Shown: positions 44,271 to 54,359 of the stretch, one piece after another
How positions within the stretch are numbered: the stretch's first letter is position 1
Layout of the letters: every line of letters starts with the position of its first letter
Source: Nostoc carneum NIES-2107
GTDB taxonomy: Bacteria; Cyanobacteriota; Cyanobacteriia; Cyanobacteriales; Nostocaceae
NCBI GenBank assembly: GCA_002368155.1
Contig: AP018180.1
Span: 6,752,561-6,816,560 of the forward strand
Direction: 5' to 3'
DNA: 64,000 bases
Notes under the pieces: generated by a model
The model's input: the letters and a program-made list of their open reading frames with translations, nothing else
The model's database searches: none
Told to the model about the DNA's origin: nothing
Position numbers and translations under genes: made by a program

Positions 44271-45188
44271 GTGCCGAAAGCAGGCATTATTTACAACGAC
44301 GTTAAACCGATAGCGGCTCGCATCGCTATCGAACTAAAAGACAAGCTAACCGCAGCCGGTTGGAATGTATGCATCACATCGAGTATCGGTGGCATACTGG
44401 GCTACTCAAATCCCGAGAGTCCCGTATGTCACACGCCAGTTACTGGGCTAACGCCACCTGGATTTGACTCAGATATGGAATTTGCTGTGGTATTGGGGGG
44501 AGACGGCACTGTTTTGGCTGCGTCTCGTCAAGTTGCTCCTTGTGGGGTTCCAATACTAACAATTAATACTGGCCACATGGGATTTTTGACGGAAGCTTAT
44601 ATCAATCAGCTTCCCCAAGCCCTAGAGCAGGTAATGGCGGGTGACTATGAAATTGAAGAACGAGCAATGCTCACCGTCCAAGTTTTGCGGGGAGAAGCAG
44701 TGCTTTGGGAAGCACTCTGCTTGAATGAAATGGTGTTGCATCGAGAACCATTGACCTCTATGTGCCATTTTGAAATAGCCATAGGTCGTCATGCGCCGGT
44801 TGATATAGCTGCAGATGGTGTGATTGTGTCCACACCCACTGGCTCCACTGCTTATTCTTTAAGTGCTGGTGGCCCAGTAGTCACCCCTGGCGTACCCGCC
44901 TTGCAATTAGTCCCTATTTGTCCCCATTCCCTAGCTTCTAGAGCATTAGTATTTCCAGATACGGAACCAGTCAATATTTATCCAGTAAATATTCCCCGCC
45001 TGGTAATGGTAGTAGATGGTAATGGTGGCTGTTATATCTTGCCAGAAGACAGAGTGCATTTAGAGCGATCGCAATACACTGTCAAATTCATTCGCTTACA
45101 ACCCCCAGAATTTTTCCGAATTTTGCGCGAAAAATTGGGCTGGGGTCTACCCCATATTGCCAAACCGACTTCAGTAGAGTTGCCTTAA
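44271..45188 (+). CDS. nadK: NAD kinase
   Basis: A 305-residue enzyme phosphorylating NAD to NADP. Motifs: [14 protein letters not shown] with the catalytic Asp, [10 protein letters not shown], and [15 protein letters not shown]. Cyanobacteria have two NAD kinases; this one starts [14 protein letters not shown], which I associate with the group-2 type. GTG 44271 (MPKAGI) fits better than TTG 44265. It precedes nblR, with a gap of 422 bases containing repeats. Confidence 0.94.
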   Translation: MPKAGIIYNDVKPIAARIAIELKDKLTAAGWNVCITSSIGGILGYSNPESPVCHTPVTGLTPPGFDSDMEFAVVLGGDGTVLAASRQVAPCGVPILTINTGHMGFLTEAYINQLPQALEQVMAGDYEIEERAMLTVQVLRGEAVLWEALCLNEMVLHREPLTSMCHFEIAIGRHAPVDIAADGVIVSTPTGSTAYSLSAGGPVVTPGVPALQLVPICPHSLASRALVFPDTEPVNIYPVNIPRLVMVVDGNGGCYILPEDRVHLERSQYTVKFIRLQPPEFFRILREKLGWGLPHIAKPTSVELP

Positions 45189-45210
45189 AGGGATTAAAGG
45201 TCAAGAATTG

Positions 45211-45236
45211 GAGAGACGCGATTAATCGCGTCTGTA
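45211..45236. repeat. Dispersed 26-28 bp palindrome, copy 5
   Basis: GAGAGACGCGATTAATCG then CGTCTGTA: same palindrome family, 22 bases past the nadK stop. The rest of the 45189-45610 gap holds a short ATTACCA array (45264-45313) and the promoter region of nblR; no other feature was seen. Confidence 0.85.
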
Positions 45237-45610
45237 CTCAAAGGTCAATAATTATGACTCTTAACTTTCCCTATTACCAATTACCCATTACCAATTACCC
45301 ATTACCAATCCCTAATTTCCTTCCAGAATTGCTGATGTAGTTATGGTATTTGGAACTAGTGATTAAAATTGCTTAGCATAATTTGATGGTTAATCCCTGA
45401 AAGTGTTAAAACATCCGCAGGCGTTATCTCAGGGCAAGTTATATTCAATATAGATAATTTGTATAATTTGTCTTTATTCTGAGCGCTATATTGCCTATAA
45501 GGGTTTTGCCCACTAAATGAGGATTCCCCATCAAAAACTGAGAAATTATATCTCTAGCTTATGTACTTTTGTACTATCTAAAATTCCATACCTAACATTG
45601 CAATATTAAT

Positions 45611-46297
45611 ATGACCTCTGCTCATAGTCCTTGTGTTTTAGTGATTGAAACCGATGAAAGCCTAGCAAATCAGCTGTCTTTCGATTTGCAAGAGGCAGGC
45701 TATGAATCGATTTTGGCTCATGATGCCAATAGCGGTTTACAATATAGTCGCGATCGCCAACCTGCTTTAATTGTTTTAGACAGAATGTTGGCAGGTGAAT
45801 CAGGGCTTTCATTGTGCAAGAATCTGAGAACAGCTGGTTTACGCTCTCCTGTACTAGTGCTGATGGCAAGAGATACGGTTGATGATCGCGTAGCTTGTTT
45901 AGAAGCTGGAGCTGACGATTATATTCTGAAACCTTACCGTTCAGAAGACTTTTTAAAGTTGATTCGTCTTTATTTAAAACCTGATGTCGATACTACAGAA
46001 CAGTTACGTTTTGGGGAACTGGTCTTAGATATCGCTACTCGCCGTGCTATACATAATGGTCGAGTAATTGACCTCACTATGAAAGAATTTGAACTATTAA
46101 AGTTCTTAATGGAACATCCTCGTGAAGTATTAACCCGAGAACAAATTCTGGAAAATGTTTGGGGTTACGACTTTATGGGCGAATCAAATGTAATTGAAGT
46201 GTATATTCGCTACTTACGCCTCAAAATCGAAGATGAAGGGCAAAAGCGGCTGATTCAAACAGTTAGAGGTGTAGGTTACGTTTTAAGGGAATCTTAA
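45611..46297 (+). CDS. nblR: OmpR/PhoB-type response regulator, NblR-like
   Basis: A 228-residue regulator, receiver plus winged helix. The phospho-acceptor region reads LIVLDRMLAGESG, with the Asp present, but the acidic pocket begins VIETDES in place of a clear DD pair, a deviation NblR proteins also show. KPYRSED holds the Lys. The DNA-binding domain (TMKEFELLKFLMEHPREVLTREQIL, YIRYLRLKIE) is complete. NblR controls phycobilisome degradation and survival during nutrient or high-light stress; assignment rests on hand comparison, and other PhoB-type regulators are possible. Confidence 0.8.
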   Translation: MTSAHSPCVLVIETDESLANQLSFDLQEAGYESILAHDANSGLQYSRDRQPALIVLDRMLAGESGLSLCKNLRTAGLRSPVLVLMARDTVDDRVACLEAGADDYILKPYRSEDFLKLIRLYLKPDVDTTEQLRFGELVLDIATRRAIHNGRVIDLTMKEFELLKFLMEHPREVLTREQILENVWGYDFMGESNVIEVYIRYLRLKIEDEGQKRLIQTVRGVGYVLRES

Positions 46298-46342
46298 AAG
46301 CTCATGCTCAGAGCCGCAGAAACTACAGTGTATTCTTTCCCC

Positions 46343-46367
46343 ATCCCACCTAATTTCTAGGTGGGAT
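46343..46367 (+). terminator. Hairpin terminator after nblR
   Basis: ATCCCACCTA, loop ATTTC, TAGGTGGGAT: a perfect 10-base stem, followed by TATTATTC. It is 46 bases from the stop; the T-run is weak. Confidence 0.75.
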
Positions 46368-46498
46368 TATTATTCAAAATTGAAATCATCTCGCCTTAGA
46401 AGACTGGAATTCTAGCGCTAAGAGACGCTTTCCAGTTTTGCCATTCAAATACAATGCTCGCCTGATTTAGAAAACATTCACTAGGGGAATACTGACTC

Positions 46499-46624
46499 CA
46501 AAACTTGTCGGTTAAGGGCAAAAGGAGAAGGGGAAAAGGGGCAAGAAAAAAGCTTTAACCCTTACCCTGTCACCTTTTCCCCAAACCAAATTCCGAGTTG
46601 AAAATCCTTAACCGAGCAGTATTG
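46499..46624. mobile_element. MITE, GGTTAAGG family, with 10-base target duplication
   Basis: 126 bases with ends CAAAAACTTGTCGGTTAAGG and CCTTAACCGAGCAGTATTG (inverted match), bounded by ATACTGACTC on both sides (46489-46498 and 46625-46634). This is the uninterrupted relative of the nested copy at 14087-14336. A 10-base duplication suggests movement by an IS4-like transposase. The remainder of the 46298-46911 gap, apart from the nblR terminator, shows nothing recognised. Confidence 0.88.
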
Positions 46625-46911
46625 ATACTGACTCGCCAAACTCACCTTGAGTACGAAGTATTTGTAATTACATAAAAATATTCAGTATGAAATAAATTAT
46701 CAGTTAATCGCTAAAATGCATTGACACGGGCTAAAATCTGGGTAAATTATGGATGAGGGGTGTTACCCCCTGATGAATTACCCCAGGATATCCCCTAATA
46801 TCTTATGTCACAATTCCTTTACTTCATCCCAGTAAAAACTTCTACAAGTTATGGGTTTTTTTTCTTAAATTTTGTAAAATCAGAATCTAAATTACAAAAT
46901 CACTCATCATC

Positions 46912-47442
46912 ATGCTCAAATTGCTAAGTTTCATTTCAATATTGCTGAGTGTTTTGTTGATGGGCTGTTCTCCACCCACGACGGCTAAACCTCCGTCCAC
47001 CACATCTGGCTCTCAAACTCAAGCACCAGTATCTGCTGGTCAACAACTGCCGATTACGGCTGAGGCTACTGTTCCCAATAATACTAAAATTCAATTGGAA
47101 GTAGCACAGACTCCGGAACAGCAACAAATGGGGTTGATGTATAGAAAATCTTTGTCAGATAACCGGGGAATGCTGTTTAAATTCCCTTCAGCACAACCAG
47201 TTCGGTTCTGGATGAAAAATACACTCATACCTCTAGATATGATTTTTATGCAGAACGGAGTCGTCAAATATATCCAAACTTCTGCACTTCCCTGTACTAG
47301 TGACCCTTGTCCTACTTACGGGCCAAATACACAAGTTGATACAGTCATTGAACTTAGGGCAGGTCGAGCTACTGAATTAGGCTTGAAGTCAGGAGACAGT
47401 ATAAAAATAAAGTTTCTATCACCCGCAACATTGCGGAGATAA
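46912..47442 (+). CDS. DUF192 lipoprotein
   Basis: A 176-residue lipoprotein: signal ending LLSVLLMGC, lipobox Cys19. The rest after a Pro/Thr/Ser linker is a complete DUF192 domain: QTPEQQQMGLMYRKSL, NRGMLFKFPSAQPVRFWMKNT, IPLDMIFM and a C-terminal GDSIKIKF. Two cysteines (LPCTSDPC) may pair. DUF192 proteins are widespread, and their function is not firmly known. The gene starts at a clear ATG. The 524 bases after it (47443-47966), up to the next start, show no recognisable feature. Confidence 0.87.
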   Translation: MLKLLSFISILLSVLLMGCSPPTTAKPPSTTSGSQTQAPVSAGQQLPITAEATVPNNTKIQLEVAQTPEQQQMGLMYRKSLSDNRGMLFKFPSAQPVRFWMKNTLIPLDMIFMQNGVVKYIQTSALPCTSDPCPTYGPNTQVDTVIELRAGRATELGLKSGDSIKIKFLSPATLRR

Positions 47443-47966
47443 AAATTTTGCACGTACGCTTTTCAACTCATGCCAAACCTTAATAAATAATGTAAGGTAA
47501 AAAAACATCACATCTAATGGTATAATATTCACTCACCAAGCTGCTATTTATCACATTGCAAATTTTCGGAAGCTCTATCTACCCCGATGATAGAATTTAA
47601 ACTTTAAATTTTATTACCTAAAGATCTTCCTTTTGACATACGTGTAAATGGTCGCTCATAAGAGACTATAAACTAAGGAATATTTGTTACCAGATGTGTA
47701 ATTGAATAAAAACTGCTTTTAATAAAAAAGACACAATTGCGATTCAGGGAAAGAACTACTGAAGAATTAAGCAGACAAATAGTTCTAGAGTTTAAAGTTT
47801 TTCCCATTCGTAATTCGGAGCAATTCTTTAAGGTAAATTTAGACAAAGTTTGCTCTTGCTTTTAAGTATTAATGCGATAGTGACAGATAAGATACTGGCT
47901 ACTAGCTACTGAGAAATGGTGAACTGATATATGACAATACACTCTGCACTAGGAGGTGAGATACAA

Positions 47967-48158
47967 ATGTCACCATCAAAGTATTCTCGACTGATTAATT
48001 TTTTGCAAGAAGATTTGGCAATTTCTACAGCATCTTTAGCTGTAGCGTTGCGACATCGTGAGCAAGATCCAGGCCCTTTACCGATGATTCTTTGGCAGTA
48101 TGGTTTGGTTACTCTCGATCAGTTAGAGAAAATTTATGATTGGTTAGAGACGGCATAG
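47967..48158 (+). CDS. Small DUF2949 protein
   Basis: A 63-residue helical protein, conserved in cyanobacteria as DUF2949: NFLQEDLAISTASLAVALR, LPMILWQYGLVTLDQLEKIYDWLE. AGGAGGTGA at 47951-47959 is a strong ribosome site for ATG 47967; an in-frame ATG at 47931 would add 12 residues but lacks such a site. Function unknown. Confidence 0.85.
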   Translation: MSPSKYSRLINFLQEDLAISTASLAVALRHREQDPGPLPMILWQYGLVTLDQLEKIYDWLETA

Positions 48159-48275
48159 GTTATGAATAGCTCATTGAGGAGAATTGAGGTATGTTACATC
48201 AACTATGCCTGTTTCCCTGGCGAATAGATTGGGAATCAAAAATTTGCCTTGACTTAATTTATTATCCTATCCAGC

Positions 48276-48309
48276 AAAAAAGCGAGTTAAATATTTAACT
48301 CGCTTTTTT
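48276..48309. terminator. Perfect 34-base bidirectional terminator
   Basis: A perfectly self-complementary stretch: AAAAAAGCGAGTTAAAT on the left, its complement on the right, ending in TTTTTT on both strands. It lies 120 bases after the DUF2949 gene and can work in either direction. Confidence 0.88.
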
Positions 48310-48455
48310 AATGTATGACTGTATTCTAAACCCTAGAAAAATAACAAATAAGTAGAGCGATGCAATTAAAGATAGCTGGTAAAGGCTGTCTGTCAAATGT
48401 AAGAGTTTCAAGCCTTACGGCGTAATAATATAAGTATGTTTTGACAGATTGTCAA

Positions 48456-48502
48456 AGGACACTTCGCTCAATTCAGTAATGTCAAATTGAGTGAAGTGTC
48501 CT
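48456..48502. other. Long 18-bp stem-loop
   Basis: AGGACACTTCGCTCAATT and AATTGAGTGAAGTGTCCT, with one G-T pair, around an 11-base loop. It sits between the DUF2949 terminator and the DUF5340 gene's stop, and could end the minus-strand transcript. An AGGACA start is reminiscent of, but not the same as, the AGGACTTACGC element family. Confidence 0.7.
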
Positions 48503-48609
48503 GATTTTGATAATTCTGCTTGGAGAAATAGTAACTCTTTGCAGTGATGTTTAAAATTTCCCTGTTATATTCCGATAAATGAATACAGTGGCACAGGATA
48601 TGAAGATTT

Positions 48610-48858
48610 TTATTCGGGGGTAACAGCTTTTTCAGTATGATGATTGATTGACCAACGATGGTCAACCATTACAGAAGAAAACTGGCAAATTTCTTCCAGG
48701 TGCTTTTGCTGAACAGCTGCTTTACGTAAAGTAATAATTAGCTGATTCACCTGATGCCGCAAATCCGGATTTTGACTTACTGCTGACATTGTTTGTCTTT
48801 CTAAAAGTTGCAGTATAAGTTCGTAATGGATAGGTGAGGGCAGTGGAATTTGCTCCAT
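48610..48858 (-). CDS. Small DUF5340 protein
   Basis: An 82-residue protein with the helical core PLPSPIHYELILQLLERQT and QVNQLIITLRKAAVQQKHLEEIC that I associate with DUF5340, found only in cyanobacteria. ATG 48858 gives MEQIPLPS; a TTG seven codons earlier is less likely. Acidic/basic balance and lack of membrane or catalytic motifs suggest a small cytosolic partner protein. It stands alone, followed downstream by the long stem-loop. Confidence 0.82.
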   Translation of the reverse strand: MEQIPLPSPIHYELILQLLERQTMSAVSQNPDLRHQVNQLIITLRKAAVQQKHLEEICQFSSVMVDHRWSINHHTEKAVTPE

Positions 48859-49080
48859 GAAGTTGATTTGGTTTTTCAAATAAGGGATTTTGGATAAGCT
48901 AAGGTTTTTTCTACTAACTTAATTGTTACATAGGCAACCAGTATTTGCTGATACCTGAGATTGCTGGGCTATAAAGATTTGACAAAGAGAGCCAGTGATG
49001 GGTTTAGCACGACTTATTATCCAACCATACCTAGTACGGTTGATTTCATCCACAGGAACGGGAGAGGTATTTTGAGATTA

Positions 49081-49965
49081 CTACCTTGGGAATAGATTAG
49101 CGATCGCAACTGCTGGATCTGGTTGTTTGACTAAAGATTCACCAATGAGTACAGCGGATGCGCCTGCGGTTGCTACTAAACTTAGGTCATCTGGTGTATG
49201 TAATCCTGACTCACTAACAATCAAGATGTGACGTTCCTGTAATTGCTGACCTCTATCTTTCAGTAGTTGACAAGTTGTTTGCAAGTCAACTGAAAAATCC
49301 TCTAAATTGCGATTGTTAATTCCTATCAAAGTAACGCCATCTAAGGCTAACACACGATCCAGTTCTGCTAAACTATGGACTTCAATTAAAGCTGCCATGT
49401 TGAGAGATTTGGCAATTTTGATGAAGTACTGCAAATCTTGGTCGCTGAGTATCGCCGCAATCAATAAAACTGCATCTGCCCCCCGCAAACGTGCTAAGTA
49501 CATTTGATAAGGATAGATGATAAAATCCTTACAGAGCAACGGTAAATCTACTACAGCACGAACCTTGGCTAAATTGTCAAAGCTGCCTTGAAAGAATTTC
49601 TCATCAGTGAGGACAGACAGGCAACTTGCACCGCCTGCTTGGTAAGAGAGGGCGATCGCTTCTGGATCAAAATTTTCCCGTAAAATCCCTTTACTGGGTG
49701 AAGCTTTTTTGACTTCGGCAATTAACGCTGGTTTTGTCTTACCTTGTCGTAGTGCGCCTACAAAATCGCGGGTGGGTGGTGCAGTTAACGCTTGCTTTTG
49801 CAATTCCCGCAAAGGTACTCTTTCCCGCATTTGGTCAACTTCAATTTCTTTTTGCCAAACAATTTTCTCCAAGATGTTGTTTGGTTCTGCACCTGGCATT
49901 GCAACCTCATAACGGATGACGGAAACAGCAACAGTTGAACTAGGGGAACGGCGACGGATTTGCAT
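49081..49965 (-). CDS. trpC: Indole-3-glycerol phosphate synthase
   Basis: A 294-residue TIM-barrel enzyme of tryptophan synthesis. Motifs: [14 protein letters not shown] (substrate-binding Lys), [38 protein letters not shown] and [14 protein letters not shown] 49965 gives MQIRRRSPS, the usual N-terminus. The frame continues upstream through a heptamer repeat array, coding a Pro/Ser-rich stretch of ~20 codons that is probably not translated. The gene is single, not in a trp operon, as is common in cyanobacteria. Confidence 0.95.
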   Translation of the reverse strand: MQIRRRSPSSTVAVSVIRYEVAMPGAEPNNILEKIVWQKEIEVDQMRERVPLRELQKQALTAPPTRDFVGALRQGKTKPALIAEVKKASPSKGILRENFDPEAIALSYQAGGASCLSVLTDEKFFQGSFDNLAKVRAVVDLPLLCKDFIIYPYQMYLARLRGADAVLLIAAILSDQDLQYFIKIAKSLNMAALIEVHSLAELDRVLALDGVTLIGINNRNLEDFSVDLQTTCQLLKDRGQQLQERHILIVSESGLHTPDDLSLVATAGASAVLIGESLVKQPDPAVAIANLFPR

Positions 49966-49970
49966 TTTAG

Positions 49971-50120
49971 GGGTTGGGGACTGGGGACTGGGGATTGGGG
50001 ACTGGGGATGAGGTAGATTAGGCAAGGGGGCAGGGGGCAGGGAGCAGGGGAGAAAAGCAATTACTAATTACCAATTACCCATTACCCATGCCCAATGCCC
50101 CATGCCCCATGCCCAATCCC
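49971..50120. repeat. Heptamer repeat array between lpdA and trpC
   Basis: GGGGACT/GGGGATT units, then GGGGGCAGGGGGCAGG, then ATTACCA, CCCATGC and CCCAATG units. It fills the gap from the lpdA stop to five bases short of trpC's ATG, so it overlaps the trpC leader. Confidence 0.85.
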
Positions 50121-50125
50121 TATTT

Positions 50126-51553
50126 TTATGCGATCGCTCTTTTGTATGCTTCGTCTAACACTTCTGAAAGTGTTGGGTGGGCGTGTACTAAGTGCGCGAG
50201 GGTATGGACAGATTGGCGGTTAGCAACGGCGGCTGAGGCTTCGTGGATGAGATCTGAGGCGTGTAGTCCAAAGATGTGAACGCCTAAGACTTCTCCGGTA
50301 TCTTTGCGATAAATTACTTTCGCCATACCGTCAGCTTCATTTTCAGCTAAGGCTTTGGAGTTACCTTTGAAGTAACCTTTGCTAGTACCGATTTCAAAAC
50401 CTTCAGCTTGGCCTAATTCCTTGGCTGCAGTTTCTGTTAAGCCGACATAGCTAACTTCTGGGTGGGTAAAGGCGGCGGCGGGGATGCTGCGATAATCAAC
50501 TTCCCTGGGACGACCTACAATATTTTCCACTGCAACGATACCTTGAGCAGAAGCAGCATGAGCTAGCATCATTTTGCCGTTAGCGTCGCCAATTGCCCAG
50601 AGGTGAGGTACTACTTCACCTGCTGACAACACTGCCATGCTGTCATTTACTGGGATAAAATTCCGGCGGTCGAGTTCTACACCCACAGATTCTAAACCGA
50701 GATTTTTGGTAGCTGGGATGCGTCCGGTAGCAACTAAACAAGCATCCACCTCGATCACGTCTAAATCTTCTTTTGTTTTAAAATCAGCTAATTCAATCAC
50801 TACCGGGGAACCGGGGATGACTCGTTTAGCATATATTCCCACTTTTGTTTCTATATCGCGGGGAGTAATTAGCACCCGTTCAGCAAGTTTGGCAATATCC
50901 CGATCAAATCCTGGCATTAGCTGATCTAGGGCTTCAATCATGGTGATTTCAGCGCCTAATGCTGAGTAGATATCGGAAAATTCCAAACCGATATAACCAC
51001 TGCCAATAATTGCCACCCAGTTTGGTAGCGATTCTAACTTCACACCTTGGTCACTGGTAAAGACAGTTTTACCGTCAACTTCAATGCCTGGGGGTACGAA
51101 AGGCACAGAACCGGGAGAAAGAATAATGTCTTTCGCTGTGATAGTTTTTTCACCACCATCACCAGTAACACTGACTTTTTGCGTACCAGCGACTTTTCCC
51201 CAGCCTCGAATAATATCAACACCCAAACGCTTGAGGCTGTTGGTTAAATCGCCTTGGATTTTAGCAACAAGATTGGTAGCATGGTTGGCGATCGCTTCTC
51301 GATCGAACTCCACATTACTAACTTGAATGCCCAAAGACTTGAGGTGGTGAGCATTACGTAACTCCCGCACACGTCCGGATGCAGCCAGCAGCGCTTTTGA
51401 AGGAATGCAGCCCCGGTTGACACAGGTTCCCCCCATATCAGCTGCTTCAATAATCGCTGTTTTCAGACCACAGCTAACGGCGTGTAGGGCTGCTCCATGT
51501 CCACCTACACCAGCGCCTATAATCACTAAATCGTAATCGAATCCCTGACTCAC
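50126..51553 (-). CDS. lpdA: Dihydrolipoyl dehydrogenase
   Basis: A 475-residue flavoprotein disulfide oxidoreductase, the E3 of pyruvate dehydrogenase or glycine cleavage. FAD site [15 protein letters not shown], active disulfide [15 protein letters not shown] (Cys44, Cys49), NAD site [10 protein letters not shown], and C-terminal His in [16 protein letters not shown] start at 51553 with GGGGAAA upstream. Other E3-like reductases (mercuric, glutathione) are excluded by CVNRGC and the C-terminal His-Glu. Confidence 0.95.
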   Translation of the reverse strand: MSQGFDYDLVIIGAGVGGHGAALHAVSCGLKTAIIEAADMGGTCVNRGCIPSKALLAASGRVRELRNAHHLKSLGIQVSNVEFDREAIANHATNLVAKIQGDLTNSLKRLGVDIIRGWGKVAGTQKVSVTGDGGEKTITAKDIILSPGSVPFVPPGIEVDGKTVFTSDQGVKLESLPNWVAIIGSGYIGLEFSDIYSALGAEITMIEALDQLMPGFDRDIAKLAERVLITPRDIETKVGIYAKRVIPGSPVVIELADFKTKEDLDVIEVDACLVATGRIPATKNLGLESVGVELDRRNFIPVNDSMAVLSAGEVVPHLWAIGDANGKMMLAHAASAQGIVAVENIVGRPREVDYRSIPAAAFTHPEVSYVGLTETAAKELGQAEGFEIGTSKGYFKGNSKALAENEADGMAKVIYRKDTGEVLGVHIFGLHASDLIHEASAAVANRQSVHTLAHLVHAHPTLSEVLDEAYKRAIA

Positions 51554-51739
51554 GTTAGTTTCCCCGTGTGCTTCGCCTATATATTCTCAACCTGACCTGC
51601 AATCAGCGCAACCCCTTTGATGTTCGGGTCTTACTAATTCCAATTTATGATTTACGCTAGCAGGCCAAGGGACTGAATATCTTCAGTATCATAATTTAAC
51701 TTATATACTCGCTGTATCTTATACTTAAATTCGCAAAAT

Positions 51740-51904
51740 TTGGCATTGGGAATGGGGAATGGGGCATGGGGCATGGGGCATTGGGCATGGGGCATTGGGT
51801 AATGGGATTTTCTGCCGTCATCTCCCTTATCCCCCTCATCCCCCTCATCTACCTCATCCCCAGTACCCAGTCCCCAGTCCCCAGTCCCCAATCCCCACTC
51901 CCTC
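51740..51904. repeat. Heptamer repeat array before the SWIM gene
   Basis: GGGAATG, GGGCATG and GGGTAAT units, then CCCCTCA, CCCAGTC and CCCCAAT units, directly up to the SWIM gene's ATG. The rest of the 51554-51905 gap is AT-rich and unremarkable. Confidence 0.85.
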
Positions 51905-51905
51905 C

Positions 51906-53678
51906 ATGCTAATCCCTAAGCTAAGTGAATTTACAATCCGCCGTAATGCTAACGCTAAGTCTTTCCAGCGAGGTGAGGCTTATTATGAGGCTGATGCTGT
52001 GATGTCTCTTACCCAACGTGGTAATTTGCTGTTGGCGGAAGTTGAAGGCAATGAAAATCATCCTTATCAAGTCCGCCTCAATTTTGATACAGACGGATTA
52101 ACTTCTGTTAAATGCAGCTGTCCCTACGATCGCGATGGGTGGTGTAAACATATTGTAGCTACCTTGCTGGTTTGTGTACGTCAGCCAGAAAGTATTGATG
52201 AGCGTCCGACTTTAGAAGAATTGCTGAGTCGTCTGGATGATCAGCAAACTCACAGGTTACTGCAAAGTTTGGTGGCGGAATATCCAAAGTTGATTGAGGC
52301 AATTGACCGCCATGTTAATTTGATTACATATTCAACTGCCAAACCACCAAGAATTAAACCTGTAATTCACAGCACAATCGATGCTAAACCCTTTGGGCAG
52401 AAAGTCCGCCAGATTCTCCGGAATGCAGTGAGTGCTTGGGAAGATGGTTATGATGATGACCCCATCAGCGAAGAATTACTGAGTCTGATCGAAACTGCTG
52501 TAGATTTGTGCGAACGAGGGGATGGTAACAGTGCGATCGCAATTTTAGAGGCGATTACTTCGGCTTGTGTGGAAAATTGGGATGATGTTGCAGATTATGG
52601 TGCTGACAATTATGAGATTCTCCCAGAATTGAATGCAGCTTGGTGTGAAGCCATTCTCACGGCGGAACTTACCCCAGAAGAAAAGGTTGATATCCAAGTT
52701 AATTTGGAATCATGGCAAGAAGAATGGGACGCAGATTTTGACTTAGCTTCGGAAGCTTTGCGCCAAGGCTGGGATTATCCGCCACTGGTACAAGTTCTCC
52801 AAGGTAATATCCCCGAAATGGGTGTTTGGGAAGAACAAATCCCAGACTACGCCGATGATTTAGCCTTAATTCGCCTGAAAATTCTCGAACGTCAGGAACG
52901 ATATCAAGAATACCTGTATTTGGCAGCAGCCGAAGGACAAACCGAACAATATTTGACAATGTTAGGGCGTTTGGGCAGAGTAGATGAAGCTATGACAGCA
53001 GCGCAAGCCCAAATGAATACTATGGAAGCTGCTTTTGCCTTAGCAAAAACCTTAGCACAACAGGATTCATTATCGGAAGCCCTAGATATTGCCCAAATCG
53101 GCTTAAATTTACCAGGAAATTGTCAGTATGAATTGGGGATTTGGACAAGTGATTTAGCTCAAGAATTAAACGATCAAGAAGCAGCTTTATCTGCACTCAT
53201 GGCGGCTTTTCAAGTTAAAGCATCCTTTGTTGATTATCAAAAAATGGCAGAGTTAGCAGGGGAAAACTGGGAGACTGTGAAAGTAGATTTACTGCAAATT
53301 CTCCGCACTTTTGGTAGTTGGGGAAGCGAAGCAGCCAAGGTAGATATTTTCTTATATGAAGGCTTGATTGATGATGCTATTCACATTGTGAATGAACTGA
53401 GTTCTTACTATGCTGATTTAATTCAGCGTGTTATGGATGCAGCAATATCTCATCAGCCTGGCTGGGTAATTGCTAATGCGCGTCGCCGTGCAGAAATGAT
53501 TATGGATGCAGGGAAAGCAGAATATTACGATCAGGCAGTTCAGTGGTTAAAAAAAGCGCGCGCCGCCTACTTGGAATCTGGGAGAAAAGCAGATTGGGAT
53601 AGCTACAAAGCCAAGTTAATGCAGGAACATGGGCGGAAGCGAAAATTGATGGGATTATTTAAGGAAAAGGGTATGTAG
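51906..53678 (+). CDS. SWIM zinc-finger protein
   Basis: A 590-residue protein. The N-terminal domain ends in a SWIM zinc finger, C-x-C-x7-C-x-H, in VKCSCPYDRDGWCKHIVATLL (Cys70, Cys72, Cys80, His82). SWIM fingers bind DNA or proteins and often accompany SNF2 helicases, but none follows here. Residues ~120-590 are helical, TPR-like repeats rich in Trp and acidic residues (LEWWD-like blocks; EALRQGWDYPPLVQVLQGN). ATG 51906 is chosen because the 49 codons before it translate a heptamer repeat array. The role is unknown, perhaps a scaffold or chromatin partner. Confidence 0.85.
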   Translation: MLIPKLSEFTIRRNANAKSFQRGEAYYEADAVMSLTQRGNLLLAEVEGNENHPYQVRLNFDTDGLTSVKCSCPYDRDGWCKHIVATLLVCVRQPESIDERPTLEELLSRLDDQQTHRLLQSLVAEYPKLIEAIDRHVNLITYSTAKPPRIKPVIHSTIDAKPFGQKVRQILRNAVSAWEDGYDDDPISEELLSLIETAVDLCERGDGNSAIAILEAITSACVENWDDVADYGADNYEILPELNAAWCEAILTAELTPEEKVDIQVNLESWQEEWDADFDLASEALRQGWDYPPLVQVLQGNIPEMGVWEEQIPDYADDLALIRLKILERQERYQEYLYLAAAEGQTEQYLTMLGRLGRVDEAMTAAQAQMNTMEAAFALAKTLAQQDSLSEALDIAQIGLNLPGNCQYELGIWTSDLAQELNDQEAALSALMAAFQVKASFVDYQKMAELAGENWETVKVDLLQILRTFGSWGSEAAKVDIFLYEGLIDDAIHIVNELSSYYADLIQRVMDAAISHQPGWVIANARRRAEMIMDAGKAEYYDQAVQWLKKARAAYLESGRKADWDSYKAKLMQEHGRKRKLMGLFKEKGM

Positions 53679-53873
53679 TAAAGATTATCTTCAAGAGCAG
53701 TTGATCTAGCATCTTGTCCAATGTAATAGAGTTTTACCCCTAACCAATAACCAATGACCAAGCTCGCCATTTATCTTTAATTGCACCGACCTGACTTATA
53801 AATAGTGTTGACAGTTGACGGATGAATTTTGACTGGAAAGGGATATTTTCATGCGTGCTGGTGTACGCAGTTC

Positions 53874-54035
53874 ATGACTGCTACTTATCATGAATGCCAT
53901 GTTGACTTTGTAATTAACTTAGCTATTTGTGAGTCTTGGAAATTACAAGTCATCGGAGTTTAATTGACAAGCTTCCGTATCCAGTTTACTGATGAAACAT
54001 TGTGGCTGGAATTAATTGAGAAATTACATCAATAA
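53874..54035 (+). pseudogene. Possible decayed ORF with an internal stop
   Basis: An in-frame run of 29 codons (ATG 53874, MTATYHECHVDFVINLAIC...) ends in TAA at 53961, and the same frame continues with TTG 53964 for another 23 codons (RIQFTDETLWLELIEKLHQ). The second part has a GGAG five bases before it. The peptide looks like real protein sequence but I cannot name it. The rest of the 53679-54359 gap is AT-rich, with no gene recognised. Confidence is low. Confidence 0.35.
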
Positions 54036-54359
54036 AAGGTGTAACCGCCATCAATAGATATCATGGCTAAACAGACTTTGAAGACGAAAAACATCATATT
54101 TACTCAACGATATTAGAGGCAGTTAAGGCTGATATCACGGTATTAATTATATCTTTTAGGCAAAGAATATTTTAGATAAATTCAACTTTCAAAAACTTAG
54201 GTGTTTTTGTCACAAAAAAAAATTCCGATTCTGATAAATTTGAGTTAATTTGGAATCTAGCAATTACCAAACACACAGTTGATTACCGGGTGGCAACATT
54301 AGAGATTCGCTCTAATCTCTATGTAATCAAACCAGCAAACAAAATGATTATCATAGAAT

